From Pantoea sp. Ap-967 (GTDB taxonomy: Bacteria > Pseudomonadota > Gammaproteobacteria > Pseudomonadales > Pseudomonadaceae), in assembly GCF_011752565.1 (NCBI RefSeq), contig NZ_VWXK01000002.1:1-64000 (forward strand): 64,000 nucleotides of DNA, read 5' to 3'. This document shows, in pieces, positions 63,902 through 64,000 of this stretch. How positions within the stretch are numbered: the first letter of the stretch is position 1; each line of letters opens with the position of its first letter. The position numbers and the translations under genes were made by a program. The notes below the pieces were generated by a model. It did no database searches. It saw only the letters and a list, made by a program, of their open reading frames with translations, and was not told where the DNA came from.

Positions 63902-64000
63902 GTAGGAGCGAGCACAGCTCGCGATGGGCTGCAAAGCAGCCCCGGCGTTATCAGCCGCGAAGCTGAAACCCTGGGGCCGCTGCGCGCCCCATCGCGAGCT
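63902..64000. repeat. REP pair, cut by the window end
   Basis: GTAGGAGCGAGCACAGCTCG begins it; the right-hand unit (CGCGAGCT) runs past the window. The spacer is nearly the same as in the pairs at 1441 and 22896. Confidence 0.88.

Overview
The window is a high-GC chromosomal segment of a Pseudomonas, most likely of the P. putida group. Pointers are the many REP/BIME repeats (GTAGGAGCGAGCGCAGCTCG type) between genes, a second tatABC set, FecI/FecR and TonB-receptor biology, and carnitine-type catabolism. No tRNA, rRNA, transposase, phage gene or CRISPR array was found. Most blocks are accessory metabolism and transport, and REP pairs separate them.

Layout. 1-6.8 kb: the C-terminal part of a BamA-type protein, two small proteins of unknown function, a Rieske oxygenase with a rubredoxin-rubredoxin reductase fusion, and LysR and TetR regulators. 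7.0-15.8 kb (minus): a four-gene operon of three SPFH/HflKC-like proteins and a P1B-type metal ATPase behind a Zur-box-like site, preceded by an NRPS-like adenylation-carrier-membrane acyltransferase fusion. 16.0-18.2 kb (minus): a bufferin/HvfA-type RiPP operon (EGKCG precursor with EF-hands, MNIO/DUF692 enzyme, DUF2063 partner). 18.4-22.7 kb: a membrane protein, an isochorismatase-fold hydrolase, a PAS-GGDEF protein, a small Cys-rich protein and an orphan FecR/FecI pair. 23.0-27.5 kb (minus): a tightly packed AfsA-like, HAD, P450 and MFS operon, a candidate butyrolactone/butenolide-like small-molecule pathway.

28.1-39.5 kb (plus): a nine-gene operon with two TonB receptors, an amino-acid-type ABC importer lacking an ATPase, a cystathionine beta-lyase-like enzyme, a DszB-like desulfinase homologue, a class II aldolase and a membrane dipeptidase. 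It looks like scavenging of an organosulfur amino acid or peptide conjugate. 39.8-44.2 kb: a LysR regulator divergent from an RraA-type aldolase, aminotransferase and dicarboxylate-type symporter operon, plus a small DUF2986-like protein. 44.5-47.4 kb: a Tat-exported FAD oxidoreductase next to its own tatABC.

47.4-63.8 kb: a GntR regulator, a plus-strand operon (carnitine-dehydrogenase-like enzyme, BKACE, hotdog thioesterase, polyamine-type ABC transporter) and a minus-strand operon (Tat-exported substrate-binding protein, hydantoinase B and A, LivHM fusion, LivG, LivF). Near-identical TGATATCTGATCAAG operators lie in front of both operons, so they are probably one regulon for one nitrogenous, probably quaternary-ammonium or cyclic-amide, nutrient.
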